This document shows positions 45,071-53,603 of a stretch of 64,000 nt of DNA, one piece after another. This DNA is from CAVVTR01 sp963751245 (GTDB taxonomy: Bacteria; Acidobacteriota; Thermoanaerobaculia; Thermoanaerobaculales; Thermoanaerobaculaceae). The notes beneath the pieces are model-generated. The model was not told the DNA's origin. It searched no databases and saw nothing but the letters and a program-made list of their open reading frames with translations. Location: positions 310,001 through 374,000 of the forward strand of contig CAVVTR010000009.1 in the NCBI GenBank assembly GCA_963751245.1. The letters run 5' to 3'. Made by a program: the position numbers and the translations under genes. Each line of letters begins with the position of its first letter. The stretch's first letter is position 1.

Positions 45071-45945
45071 GCGCCACTGCAACGGTCGGAACCCCCCTCA
45101 AGCCTGGGGACTACAAGAGCGGCGTGACGCCGATCTGGTGCGCGGGCTGCGGCGACTACGCCGTGCTCAATGCCGTGTACCGTGCCCTGGCCGAGCTCCA
45201 GCTGCCCCCTTGGGAGACCGCGGTGGTGTCGGGGATCGGCTGCTCCTCGCGCCTTCCCGGCTACGTGTCCGCCTATGGCTTCAACGGCCTGCACGGCCGG
45301 GCGCTGCCGGTGGCCCTGGGCATCAAGGCCGCCCGCCCGCAGACCCACGTCATCGCGGTGGGCGGCGACGGCGACGGACTGTCCATCGGCCCCGGGCACT
45401 TCTTCCACGCCGCCCGGCGCAACGCCGACTTCGCGTACATCATGATGGACAACGAGATCTACGGGCTGACCAAGGGCCAGGCGGCGCCCACCACCCCCCA
45501 GGGCGACAAGACGAAGTCGAGCCCCTACGGCAACCCCGACCGCCCCATCGATCCCTGCGAGATGGCGATCTCCTTCGGTGCCACCTTCGTGGCGCGGGGC
45601 TTCTCCGGCGACCTCAAGGGCCTCGTGCCGCTGCTGACGCAGGCCATGCAGCACCGCGGCTTCGCCTTCGTCTGCGTCATCTCCCCCTGCGTCACTTTCC
45701 GGGGCGACCAGCAGTACAAGATCCTCAAGCCCCTGCAGCAGCCGGTGCCCGAGGACCACGACGTGACGGACCGCGTGGCGGCGATGCGCTTCATGCGCGA
45801 GGAGGGGCGGCTGACCACCGGCGTGCTGTACCGCGTCGAGCAGCCGTCGATGCTCGACAACGTCGCCCACGTCCGCCAACAGGCGCAGGCCCGCGTGCCG
45901 CAGGAGCCGACCATCGCGGAGCTCCAGCAGCGCTTCCATCCGTGA
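45067..45945 (+). CDS. korB: 2-oxoglutarate:ferredoxin oxidoreductase beta subunit
   Basis: 292 residues. Thiamine diphosphate subunit: IWCAGCGDYAVL and SGIGCSSRLPGYV with Fe-S cysteines, further Cys in ISPCVTF, TPP/Mg motif GGDGDGLSIG and NEIYGLTKGQAAPTTPQG. No ferredoxin domain of its own. Start coupled to korA (ATGA). Together with the adjacent fumarase it makes an alternative, ferredoxin-linked part of the TCA cycle, beside the E2/E3 genes at 5746-8651. Confidence 0.92.
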   Translation: MSATATVGTPLKPGDYKSGVTPIWCAGCGDYAVLNAVYRALAELQLPPWETAVVSGIGCSSRLPGYVSAYGFNGLHGRALPVALGIKAARPQTHVIAVGGDGDGLSIGPGHFFHAARRNADFAYIMMDNEIYGLTKGQAAPTTPQGDKTKSSPYGNPDRPIDPCEMAISFGATFVARGFSGDLKGLVPLLTQAMQHRGFAFVCVISPCVTFRGDQQYKILKPLQQPVPEDHDVTDRVAAMRFMREEGRLTTGVLYRVEQPSMLDNVAHVRQQAQARVPQEPTIAELQQRFHP

Positions 45946-45962
45946 CGAAAGGAGAGCACAGG

Positions 45963-46847
45963 ATGCCGTCCGCCCAGCAGTGGACCGAGACGTTCGTTGA
46001 CCTGATCGCGCGGGCATCGACCCAGCTTCCCCCCGACGTCGTGGCGGCGCTCCAGCGCGGCCGCGAGGCCGAGGAGGGTGGCTCCCTCGCCGCCAAGGCC
46101 CTGGATACCATCGTCACCAACATCAACCTTGCCAAGGATGCGTGGCAGCCCATCTGCCAGGACACCGGCACGCCGCTGGTGTGGATCCACCACCCCGAGG
46201 GAATGTCCACGCGGATGTTCACCGCGGCCTTCGAGGAGGCCGTGCGGCGGGCCACCGCCAAGCAGCTCCTCCGGCCCAACGCCGTGGATCCACTGGTCGA
46301 CAAGAACACGGGCACGGGACAGGCGCCGGGCATCCCCACGGTGCACTGCGAGGAGTGGGACTCGCCCGACGTCGAGGTTCGCATGCTCCTCAAGGGCGGG
46401 GGCTGCGAGAACGTGGGCGCGCAGTACACGCTCCCCCAGCCGGGCCTCAAGGCCGACCGCAACCTCGACGGGGTGCGCCGTTGCCTCCTCGACGCCATCC
46501 AGAAGGCGCAGGGTAAGGGCTGCGCGCCCGGGATCATCGGCGCCTGCTTCGGCGGGGACCGCGGCTCGAGCTTCCTGGAGTCCAAGCGCCAGCTGCTCCG
46601 TCCGCTGGGCGACCGCAACCCCGTGCCGGAGCTCGACGCCCTGGAACAGCGGGTCCTCGAGGAGGCGAACTCCCTGGGGATCGGCCCCATGGGCTTCGGC
46701 GGCAGAACCACCGTGCTCGGGGTCAAGATCGGCTACCTCGGCCGGCTGCCCGCCTCGTACTTCGTCTCCTTCTCCTACATGTGCTGGGCGAACCGGCGCG
46801 CCGGAGCCCGCATCAGCTCCGCCGGGGAGGTCACATGGCTCGACTGA
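45963..46847 (+). CDS. fumA: Class I fumarate hydratase, alpha subunit
   Basis: 294 residues; AAGGAG 8 nt before ATG. Fe-S hydro-lyase family: ICQDTGTPLVW with the first cluster cysteine, LKGGGCENVGAQYTLP, and GKGCAPGIIGACFGG with further cysteines. The usual GIGG(T) stretch reads ACFGGDRGS, so it is a divergent branch; L(+)-tartrate dehydratase alpha is the alternative. Paired with the beta subunit, which overlaps by 13 nt. Position after korAB favours fumarase. Confidence 0.82.
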   Translation: MPSAQQWTETFVDLIARASTQLPPDVVAALQRGREAEEGGSLAAKALDTIVTNINLAKDAWQPICQDTGTPLVWIHHPEGMSTRMFTAAFEEAVRRATAKQLLRPNAVDPLVDKNTGTGQAPGIPTVHCEEWDSPDVEVRMLLKGGGCENVGAQYTLPQPGLKADRNLDGVRRCLLDAIQKAQGKGCAPGIIGACFGGDRGSSFLESKRQLLRPLGDRNPVPELDALEQRVLEEANSLGIGPMGFGGRTTVLGVKIGYLGRLPASYFVSFSYMCWANRRAGARISSAGEVTWLD

Positions 46848-47422
46848 ATCTTCCTTGCGACGAGAAGACGGTCCGCGACCTCGAGGTCGGCGACTTCCTC
46901 GAGCTCACCGGCCGCATGATCACCGGCCGCGACGCGGCCCACCACTGGCTTCTCGAGCGCTTCCAGGAGAGCGTGGCGCCGTTCATGAAGGACTCAGTGA
47001 TCTACCACTGCGGCCCGGTGGTGAAGAAGCACGACGACGGCCACTTCTCGTTCGTGGCTGCCGGCCCCACCACCTCCGCCCGTGAGGAGCCCTTCCAGGC
47101 CGACGTCATCGGCAGATACGGCCTGCGGGGCGTGATCGGCAAGGGCGGGATGGGCCCGAAGACGCTCAAGGGCCTGCAGGAGCACGGTGCGGTCTACCTG
47201 CACGCCGTCGGCGGCACGGCCCAGGTGCTGGCCCGGGCGGTGATCGAGGTGGAGCAGGTGTTCCAGCTCGCCGAGTTCGGGGTGCCCGAAGCACTCTGGG
47301 CCATCCGGGTGGAGAACTTCCCCGTGGTGGTATCCATGGACGCCCACGGGAACTCGCTCCACGCGGAGGTGGAGAAGGGGTCCCATGCGAAGCTGCAGCA
47401 GCTCCTCGGGCTCGCATCCTGA
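46835..47422 (+). CDS. fumB: Class I fumarate hydratase, beta subunit
   Basis: 195 residues; GGGGAGG 4 nt before the ATG. Family features: FLELTGRMITGRDAAHHWL, VIYHCGPVV, FVAAGPTTSAREEPF and GVIGKGGMGPKT. It supplies the catalytic swivelling domain for the alpha subunit encoded by the overlapping gene. Last gene of the korAB-fumAB operon; followed by a strong terminator. Confidence 0.85.
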   Translation: MARLNLPCDEKTVRDLEVGDFLELTGRMITGRDAAHHWLLERFQESVAPFMKDSVIYHCGPVVKKHDDGHFSFVAAGPTTSAREEPFQADVIGRYGLRGVIGKGGMGPKTLKGLQEHGAVYLHAVGGTAQVLARAVIEVEQVFQLAEFGVPEALWAIRVENFPVVVSMDAHGNSLHAEVEKGSHAKLQQLLGLAS

Positions 47423-47458
47423 GCCGCGGGGCGCCGCGCGCGCGGAGATCGAAGCAAC

Positions 47459-47485
47459 ACGGGCGGGCCGGGCCGGCCCGCCCGT
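47459..47485. terminator. Bidirectional terminator between fumB and the SUI1 gene
   Basis: Perfect 12-bp stem (47459-47470 with 47474-47485), 3-nt loop, in the 68-nt gap between convergent genes; followed by TACGTTC on the plus strand and GTTGCTTCG on the minus strand. Confidence 0.6.
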
Positions 47486-47490
47486 TACGT

Positions 47491-47841
47491 TCAGCCCTTG
47501 ACCGAAAAGCCCTTCGCGGCGAGGAGCGCGCGCAACCGCTCGCGCTGGTCGCCCTGGATCTCGATGGCGCTCTCCAGCACGGTGCCGCCGCTTCCGCAGG
47601 CCTTCCTGAGGTCGCGGGCGAGGGCGGCCACGAAGGCCCTGTTGCGGGGCAGGCCGTCCACCACCGTCACGCTCCTGCCCCCGCGCCCCTTGCGTTCCAG
47701 CCGCAGGAGAGCCTGCGGCTTCGCGGGCACCGGCTCCTCCGCGGCCGTCGAGCAGCGGCAGTCTTCCAGCGGCCAGCCGCAGCGGGGGCACAGCCGCCCC
47801 CGTTCGGTGGAGTAGACCGGACGACGCGAACCGTCACGCAC
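47491..47841 (-). CDS. yciH: SUI1/eIF1-like translation factor (YciH-type)
   Basis: 116 residues. N-terminal VYSTERGRLCPRCGWPLEDCRC with a CxxC...CxC zinc-knuckle pattern, then the SUI1 domain (LLRLERKGRGGRSVTVVDGLPRN, VLESAIEIQGDQRERLRALLAAKGF). YciH influences start-codon choice on the ribosome in E. coli. GTG at 47841 chosen to match family N-termini; GTG at 47856 is possible; neither has a Shine-Dalgarno. Divergent from the TPR lipoprotein gene with about 40 nt between. Confidence 0.82.
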   Translation of the reverse strand: MRDGSRRPVYSTERGRLCPRCGWPLEDCRCSTAAEEPVPAKPQALLRLERKGRGGRSVTVVDGLPRNRAFVAALARDLRKACGSGGTVLESAIEIQGDQRERLRALLAAKGFSVKG

Positions 47842-47881
47842 GGGGGAAGGGTACACCAGGCGTGGCCCCCGGGAAGGTAGA

Positions 47882-49837
47882 ATGCGCATGGAGGTGAAGG
47901 TGCGGAAGCTCCTCACGATGCTGGTGGTGGGAATCCTGGCCGGATGTGCGTCCACGGTGCGGTCGGGAACGCCGGCAGCGGCGTCCCCGGGGCCGGAAGG
48001 ACCGCCGCCGGCGGCGCTGGCGGCGGTGGCGCAGGCCCAGCTCCACCTGGAGCGGGGCGACATCGAGGAGGGCATCAAGCTCTTCCGGCGCGCCGTCGCG
48101 GCCGACCCCGGCAGCAGCGCGCTGGCCGAGGAGTTCGGCATGGCCATGGCGAAGATCGGCCTCACCGACGAGGCCCTGGCGCAGCTCGGACGTGCGGCCT
48201 CCCTGTCCCCCTCCGGAGAAGCCACCCTCGGCCTGCTGCTCGCGCAGTCGGCGCAGACGGGGGCGGACCTGGACAAGGCCATCGCGCACCTCCAGAAGGG
48301 TGTGGACGCCGAGCCCGAGGGCCCGCACGCCCGGCTGGTCCTGGCCCGCGCCCTCACAAGGCTGGGGCGCGGCGAGGAGGCGTGGAAGGCACTGGAGCCG
48401 CTGCTGAAGGACCGCGGAGACGATCCCCGGGTGGCGCTCCTCGCGGGGCAGGCCCTCCACCAGGCGGGGCGCCTGGACGAGGCCATCAAGTTTCTGGAGC
48501 AGGCGAGGGAGTCGAACGACACGCGCCAGGCGGCCACCCTGGAGCTGGTGGAGACGCTGGCCGCGGCGCGGCGCTACGGCGAGGCCGCGGACCTGCTGGG
48601 CGGGATCCTCAAGACCGATGGCCCCACCCTCGCGGGGCTCGCGCGGTACGCGACGCTGCTCGCCCGCGCGGGGGAGAAGGACAAGGCCCGGGCGGTGCTG
48701 GACGACATCCTGGCCAAGGACCCCAACTTCCGGGACGCGCTCCTGCTCAAGGCGCTGTTCGAGGCCTCCGACGGCCACCTCGAGCCTGCCGAGCAGCTCT
48801 ACCGCAAGGCGCTGGCGCTGGATCCGAAGGATCCGGACGCCGCCCTGGGGCTGGCCCGCGTCCTCGTCGAGCGGCGGCAGCTCCCGGAGGCGAGGAGCCT
48901 CCTGGCTGGCCTGTGGGAGAAGGTGGAGCCCTCCGCTGCGGACTCCAACCCGGACGCCGCCGCTACCGTCGCCCAGGAAGCGGCGACCCTGGAGCTGGTG
49001 GATCAGCATCCGGACGCCGCCAGGGTGTGGCTCGACCGCCTGGGCGCCGGGCCCCTGGACCGCCGGTCGGTGGCGCTGTGGGGCGAGTACTTCCGCCAGC
49101 GCAAGGCGTTCGGGGAGGGGATCGGGTGGTTTGACGCGGCGAAGCTGGTCGACGGCGCCGACGTGTCCGACCTTCGCGACTCCCTGGTGGGGGAGTTCAG
49201 GCTCATGACCGGCGACGACGCCGGGGCCGCGAAGGTGCTGGACCCGCTGCTGGCCGGCGACGAGGACAGGGCGCTCATGGCAATCGGCGCGCTGCAGCGC
49301 GCCAAGCGTTTCGACCAGGCGGCCGCCGCCGCCCGCACGGCCCTGGCCCGCCTGGGCGCCTCGCCGGACCTCCACTTCGCGCTCGCGGCGTCGCTGGAGC
49401 GCGCCGGGCGGTGGGACGAGGCGGTGAAGGAGTTCCGCGCGCTCATCCAGGAGGCGCCCGACAACGCCGCGGCCCTCAACTACCTGGGTTACATGTTGGC
49501 CGACCACGACGTCCAGCTCGAGGACGCCCTGTCCATGGTGCGCAAGGCCGTCGACCTGGAGCCGAACTCCGGCGCCTACCTCGACTCTCTCGGCTGGGTC
49601 TACTTCCGCATGGGGGAGCTCGACCGCGCCGAGAAGTACCTCACGGAGGGCGCGCAGCTGGAGCCCCACGACGCCACCGTGCACGAGCACCTCGGCGACC
49701 TGTACCGCTCGCGGGGACAGGGCGCCCGAGCCGTCGAGGCGTACCGGCAGGCCCTGACGATGGAGGTGGAGGACGACGCCCAGCGCCAGCGGATCGAGGA
49801 GAAGCTCGCGGCTCTCGGCGGCCATGCGAAGGAGTAG
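47882..49837 (+). CDS. TPR-repeat outer-membrane-type lipoprotein
   Basis: 651 residues. Lipobox ILAGC with Cys about residue 22. About 14-16 tetratricopeptide repeats fill the rest (for example LEPAEQLYRKALALDPKDPDAALGLA; YLDSLGWVYFRMGELDRAEKYL; EHLGDLYRSRGQGARAVEAYRQAL). Probably a periplasm-facing scaffold. Start unclear: ATG 47882, ATG 47888, or GTG 47900; the last has GGAGG at 6 nt and gives a neat signal peptide MRKLLTMLVVGILAGC. A TAGAAT hexamer overlaps the first ATG. Overlaps the next gene by 14 nt. The same neighbour occurs before lolB-ispE in betaproteobacteria. Confidence 0.82.
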   Translation: MRMEVKVRKLLTMLVVGILAGCASTVRSGTPAAASPGPEGPPPAALAAVAQAQLHLERGDIEEGIKLFRRAVAADPGSSALAEEFGMAMAKIGLTDEALAQLGRAASLSPSGEATLGLLLAQSAQTGADLDKAIAHLQKGVDAEPEGPHARLVLARALTRLGRGEEAWKALEPLLKDRGDDPRVALLAGQALHQAGRLDEAIKFLEQARESNDTRQAATLELVETLAAARRYGEAADLLGGILKTDGPTLAGLARYATLLARAGEKDKARAVLDDILAKDPNFRDALLLKALFEASDGHLEPAEQLYRKALALDPKDPDAALGLARVLVERRQLPEARSLLAGLWEKVEPSAADSNPDAAATVAQEAATLELVDQHPDAARVWLDRLGAGPLDRRSVALWGEYFRQRKAFGEGIGWFDAAKLVDGADVSDLRDSLVGEFRLMTGDDAGAAKVLDPLLAGDEDRALMAIGALQRAKRFDQAAAAARTALARLGASPDLHFALAASLERAGRWDEAVKEFRALIQEAPDNAAALNYLGYMLADHDVQLEDALSMVRKAVDLEPNSGAYLDSLGWVYFRMGELDRAEKYLTEGAQLEPHDATVHEHLGDLYRSRGQGARAVEAYRQALTMEVEDDAQRQRIEEKLAALGGHAKE

Positions 49838-50519
49838 CCTGGCCGCCGGAGTGCTGGCGGTGCTCGGGCTCGCAGCGGGCTGCCGCCACGCCGCGCCGCC
49901 GGCGCCGCTGCCCCTGGACTGGCCCGAGCTGAGCGCCCCCCCAGCGGCGTTTGCCGCTCTGTACCGCTTCTCCTGCTGCAGCCGCACGGGGCTCCTCGCC
50001 ACCGTGCGCTCGGGCGGAGACGCCCTGGATCTCAAGGTCGTGATGCAGCCGGCCGGCACCGTTCTCCAGGCGTGGCTGGAGCGCGGCGAGGGCTGGCTGG
50101 TGGACGAGAAGTCGGGGTGCCGGGAGCCTCTGGAGCATGGACGGCTGCCTCTCTCCGGGGGGGTTACCCTGCCCCTCGACGCGCCCCTGGCGGCGCTGCT
50201 CCTCACCGGACGCCTCCCGGCGGGGGCCCGGCCCGTGGCCGGGCTCGCCGGGTGGGTGGAGGCGGTGGTGGGGCCGCTGGTGTGGCGCGCCCGCGTCGAA
50301 GGCGGTCCCCTGCGCTGCACGCGCGTGACCGTGAGCCGCGGCGGACGCACGATTCTCGAGGCCGGGCTGTCCAGGTTCCGGGAGGATGGAATGCCCGGGG
50401 CCATCGTCATCGATACGGGGCGGGAGCACGCGGAGCTCGCCCTCGTCTCGTGGCACGCCGCGTCCGCGCCGGAGGCGCCCGCGTGGATGGCTCGGGCGGT
50501 CTGCGGGGAGGGACCGTGA
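49824..50519 (+). CDS. Lipoprotein in the LolB position, unrecognised family
   Basis: 231 residues. Signal peptide with lipobox GLAAGC (Cys about 20). The body has no motif that I recognise, but hydrophobic strands alternate (LLATVRSGGDALDLKVVMQPAGTVLQAWL...GWLV) as in the open beta-barrel of LolA/LolB, and a cysteine pair at 52-53. It lies between a TPR lipoprotein and ispE, exactly where lolB lies in many proteobacteria, so it may be a divergent LolB, the outer-membrane acceptor of lipoproteins (inference from position and type). Coupled to ispE by GTGA. Confidence 0.65.
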   Translation: MRRSSLAAGVLAVLGLAAGCRHAAPPAPLPLDWPELSAPPAAFAALYRFSCCSRTGLLATVRSGGDALDLKVVMQPAGTVLQAWLERGEGWLVDEKSGCREPLEHGRLPLSGGVTLPLDAPLAALLLTGRLPAGARPVAGLAGWVEAVVGPLVWRARVEGGPLRCTRVTVSRGGRTILEAGLSRFREDGMPGAIVIDTGREHAELALVSWHAASAPEAPAWMARAVCGEGP

Positions 50520-51427
50520 CGCCGCTGACCGTGCGCTGTCCGGCCAAGGTCAACCTGCACCTGCAGGTGCTCGGGCGGCGGGGCGACGGCTACCACGAGC
50601 TGCGCACCGTGTTCGCCGCGGTGGGCGTGTGGGACGAGCTCGAGGTGAGCCCCTCGCCGGACGGCCTGCTCTCGCTGGAGGTGCTGCCCGAGGGGATCGT
50701 GGGTGCCGGGGCGGACAACCTGGTGCTCCGCGCGGCCGAGGTCCTGCGGCGGCGGACCCGCGGCGCGCCGGGCGCGTCGATGGTCCTGCGCAAGCGGATC
50801 CCGGTCGCGGGCGGCCTGGGGGGGGGATCCTCGGACGCCGCGGCGGCGCTGGTGGCGCTCGCGACGCTGTGGGGGCTCGACGCCGGCTTCGCCGCCCTCC
50901 ACGCCGACGCGGCGGCGCTCGGTGCGGACGTGCCGTTCTTCCTCATGGGCGGCGCGGCCTGGGGCGTGGGACGGGGGGACGAGGTGACCCCGCTGCCCGA
51001 CCTGGACCCCTGGTGGGCGGTGCTGCTGCCCGGACGCGAGCCCGTGCCGACGGCGGAGGTGTACCGGCGCCTGGACGCCGGCGGTGTAGACGCGGGTCCG
51101 GTGCCTGAGGTATACCGGTGGGTGGCGACGGGAGGGCGGCTGCCGCTGTCCGCCTGTCGGAACGATCTGGAACCGGTGGTGGTCGAAGGATGGCCCGAGG
51201 TCGGCCGGCGGCTGGGCGCCATGCAGGCTACGGATGCGCTGCTGGCGCGGGTCTCGGGAAGCGGCGGGACCGTTTTCGGACTCTTTGCCGACGAGGTCGC
51301 GGCGTCGCGCGCCGCGCGCGCGCTCAAGGCGTGGCACCCCGTCGTGGCGCCGTTGCTGACCCGGGAGACATCCGTCGTCCGCCCGCCGGAGCGGGAGGAG
51401 ACATGGACATCACGGAGGTCCGAGTGA
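50516..51427 (+). CDS. ispE: 4-diphosphocytidyl-2-C-methyl-D-erythritol kinase
   Basis: 303 residues from GTG (GTGA overlap; GGAGGG at 3-5 nt). GHMP kinase: CPAKVNLHLQVLGRRGDGYHEL at the front, ATP loop PVAGGLGGGSSDAAA, and ARVSGSGGTVFGLF near the end. Fourth step of the MEP isoprenoid pathway, cytoplasm. Its end overlaps spoVG by 25 nt. Confidence 0.95.
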   Translation: MTPLTVRCPAKVNLHLQVLGRRGDGYHELRTVFAAVGVWDELEVSPSPDGLLSLEVLPEGIVGAGADNLVLRAAEVLRRRTRGAPGASMVLRKRIPVAGGLGGGSSDAAAALVALATLWGLDAGFAALHADAAALGADVPFFLMGGAAWGVGRGDEVTPLPDLDPWWAVLLPGREPVPTAEVYRRLDAGGVDAGPVPEVYRWVATGGRLPLSACRNDLEPVVVEGWPEVGRRLGAMQATDALLARVSGSGGTVFGLFADEVAASRAARALKAWHPVVAPLLTRETSVVRPPEREETWTSRRSE

Positions 51428-51768
51428 ACCTGAACAAGGGCGGTAAGGTGAAGGCCTTCGCCCAGGTGGTTCTCGACGGCTGCTTTCTGCTGGGAGACAT
51501 CAGGATCCTGGAGGGCAAGGAGGGAACGGTGACGGTGGCCATGCCATCGCGGCGGCTGCGCAACGGGTCCTATCGCGACATCGCGCACCCTCTCAACACG
51601 GAGACCCGCCGGCTCTTCGACGAGGCCGTGCTCCGCGAGTACCAGCGCGTGCTGGACGAGCAGGGCGACCCCAACGACGGCGACGGGGGCTCGAGCCGGG
51701 CGCAGCAGATCACCAGCCGGCTGCTGGCGGACCAGTTCTGGACCAACTCAGAAGCCGACGACGACTGA
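51403..51768 (+). CDS. spoVG: SpoVG family RNA/DNA-binding regulator
   Basis: 121 residues; ATG after GGGAGGAG. SpoVG core 1-90: MDITEVRVNLNKGGKVKAFA, DGCFLLGDIRILEG, VAMPSRRLRNGSYRDIAHPLN, TRRLFDEAVL. The 30-residue tail (GDPNDGDGGSS...) is extra to most SpoVG proteins. SpoVG binds nucleic acids and tunes gene expression in several phyla. As in Firmicutes it lies between ispE and prs. Confidence 0.92.
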   Translation: MDITEVRVNLNKGGKVKAFAQVVLDGCFLLGDIRILEGKEGTVTVAMPSRRLRNGSYRDIAHPLNTETRRLFDEAVLREYQRVLDEQGDPNDGDGGSSRAQQITSRLLADQFWTNSEADDD

Positions 51769-51810
51769 GGTGGACACGCTCTCGGGCGCAGACTAAACTT
51801 CAAGCCCGAC

Positions 51811-51886
51811 TGGGGCGTCGGCAAACTGGTAAGCCACGGGACTTTGGCTCCCGCATTTGCAGGTTCGAGTCCTGCCGCCCCAGCCA
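51811..51886 (+). tRNA. trnQ: tRNA-Gln (anticodon UUG)
   Basis: Complete cloverleaf of 76 nt with encoded CCA: acceptor TGGGGCG (51811-51817) pairs with CGCCCCA (51876-51882), discriminator G, CCA at 51884-51886. Anticodon stem CGGGA/TCCCG, loop CTTTGGC with anticodon TTG at 51844-51846. T arm GCAGG-TTCGAGT-CCTGC. It lies 18 nt before prs and is probably co-transcribed with it, as in betaproteobacteria. Confidence 0.97.
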
Positions 51887-51904
51887 GACCGCTTCGACGA
51901 GGGG

Positions 51905-52855
51905 ATGATGCACGAACAGCTTCCGCTGGTGATCCTGTCCGGGCGCGCCCACCCGCGCCTCACCGAGCGCATCTGCGACTACCTGCAGATCCCGCAGGGG
52001 AAGGTGCGCCTGTACAACTTCTCGGACGGCGAGAACGGCTGTCAGATCGAGGAGAACGTGCGGGGCGGCGACGTCTTCGTCGTGCAGTCCACGTGCCCGC
52101 CGGTCAACGACAACCTCATGGAGCTGCTGATCATGCTGGACGCGTGCCGGCGCTCCTCGGCCAACCGCATCACCGCGGTGATCCCGTACTTCGGCTACGC
52201 ACGGCAGGACCGCAAGGACCGCCCGCGCGTGCCGATCACGGCGAAGCTGGTCTCGGACCTGGTCACCTCCTCGGGTGCGTCCCGGCTCCTGACCATGGAC
52301 CTGCACGCGGCGCAGATCCAGGGCTTCTTCAACATCCCCGTCGATCACCTCTTCGCCGCCCCCGTGCTCATCGACGAGCTCAGGGAGCTCGCTTTGCCGG
52401 AGCTGGTGATGGTGTCTCCGGACGCCGGCGGCGTGGAGCGCGCCCGGGCCTTCGCCAAGCGGCTCCACGCTGGCCTCGCCATCGTCGACAAGCGCCGCAC
52501 CAGCCCGAACCACGCCGAGGTCATGCACGTGATCGGCGAGGTGGAGGGGAAGACCTGCGTGATCGTGGACGACATCATCGACACTGCCGGCACCCTGGTG
52601 AAGACGGCGGAGGTCCTGCACGCCAGGGGTGCGGCCAAGGTGCTCGCCGCCGGTGTTCACCCGGTGCTGTCCGGGCCCGCCGTCGACCGTCTGACCTCCT
52701 CGGTGGTGGAGCAGGTGATCGTCACCGACACCACACCCCTGGGAGAGCGGGCGGCCGCCTGCGAGAAGATCCGGCAGCTGTCCGTCGCCGAGCTGCTCGG
52801 CGAAGCGATCCGCCGGATCCACGAGGCGAAGTCGGTGTCGAGCCTTTTCGTCTGA
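51905..52855 (+). CDS. prs: Ribose-phosphate pyrophosphokinase
   Basis: 316 residues from the first of two adjacent ATG codons after GAGGGG. Makes PRPP from ribose 5-phosphate and ATP. Motifs: NFSDGENGCQIEENVRG, PYFGYARQDRKDRPRVPITAKLV, DLHAAQIQGFFNIPVDHL, and the PRPP loop VIVDDIIDTAGTL. An in-frame ATG at 51857 lies inside the tRNA and is not a plausible start. Confidence 0.95.
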   Translation: MMHEQLPLVILSGRAHPRLTERICDYLQIPQGKVRLYNFSDGENGCQIEENVRGGDVFVVQSTCPPVNDNLMELLIMLDACRRSSANRITAVIPYFGYARQDRKDRPRVPITAKLVSDLVTSSGASRLLTMDLHAAQIQGFFNIPVDHLFAAPVLIDELRELALPELVMVSPDAGGVERARAFAKRLHAGLAIVDKRRTSPNHAEVMHVIGEVEGKTCVIVDDIIDTAGTLVKTAEVLHARGAAKVLAAGVHPVLSGPAVDRLTSSVVEQVIVTDTTPLGERAAACEKIRQLSVAELLGEAIRRIHEAKSVSSLFV

Positions 52856-52880
52856 GTCGCTTTATGTTAAAGTTCCGAGC

Positions 52881-52899
52881 CTCGCGGCCGAGCCGCGGG
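52881..52899 (+). promoter_or_regulatory. Hairpin in the rplY leader
   Basis: 8-bp stem CTCGCGGC/GCCGCGGG (one wobble pair) with loop CGA, 6-11 nt before the rplY Shine-Dalgarno. TTTATGTTAAAGT just upstream could supply a -10 box. It could be an attenuator or autoregulatory site; no evidence beyond position. Confidence 0.3.
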
Positions 52900-52917
52900 G
52901 AGTGAGGAGGCAGATCC

Positions 52918-53595
52918 ATGGAGGAGCTCGTCATTGAGGTGGAGCGGCGGACCTCGACCGGAAAGGGCGCGAATCGCAGGCTGCGGCGCGAGGGGCTGAT
53001 CCCGGCCGTGGTCTACGGCGGCGGCAAGGAGTCCGTCCCGGTCGTCGTCGACCGCCGCGCGGTCACGGAGCTTTTCCGCCAGAAGGGGGGACGCCATTCT
53101 GTGTTCCTTCTCAAGATGAAGGGAACCAAGCAGGAGCGCAACGCACTCCTCATCGACTCGCAGATCGACCCTCTGACCGGCCAGTACGTGCACCTGGACT
53201 TCATCCGCGTCCTCAAGGGGCAGCAGGTCAGGGTCGAGGTGCCGGTGGTGCTGGAAGGCGAGGCCCCGGGCGTCAAGCTGGGCGGTTTCCTGGACTTCGT
53301 GCACCGTTTCCTCCACGTCGAATGCGAGGCGGAGAAGATTCCGCCGTCGGTGGTGGTGGACATCTCCAGCCTCGAGATCGGTGAGCACGTGACGGCGGAC
53401 AGCCTGGGCCTTCCCGAAGGCGTCAAGCTGCTGGCCGATCCCGGCACGGTGATCGTCACCATCGAGGCGCACGGCATGAAGAGCTCCGAGGAGGAGGCCG
53501 CCGAGGCCGAGGCCGCCGTCGAGGGCGCCGCCGAGGGTGCCGAGCCCGAGGTGATCCGCAAGGGCCGCGGCGAGGAAGAAGCAGAGGCAGAGTAG
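52918..53595 (+). CDS. rplY: 50S ribosomal protein L25/CTC
   Basis: 225 residues; GAGGAGG 8 nt before ATG. Two-domain CTC/TL5 type: L25 domain (1-90, RRTSTGKGANRRLRREGLIPAVVYGG, DFIRVLKGQQVRVEVPV) and C-terminal beta domain (about 95-185), plus an acidic tail with Glu/Ala repeats. Binds 5S rRNA. Confidence 0.95.
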   Translation: MEELVIEVERRTSTGKGANRRLRREGLIPAVVYGGGKESVPVVVDRRAVTELFRQKGGRHSVFLLKMKGTKQERNALLIDSQIDPLTGQYVHLDFIRVLKGQQVRVEVPVVLEGEAPGVKLGGFLDFVHRFLHVECEAEKIPPSVVVDISSLEIGEHVTADSLGLPEGVKLLADPGTVIVTIEAHGMKSSEEEAAEAEAAVEGAAEGAEPEVIRKGRGEEEAEAE

Positions 53596-53603
53596 CCGCC
53601 GGC

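Noticed and set aside
51857..51904. In-frame upstream ATG for prs
   Set aside because: It lies inside the tRNA-Gln gene; the ATG at 51905 has a ribosome site and matches family N-termini.
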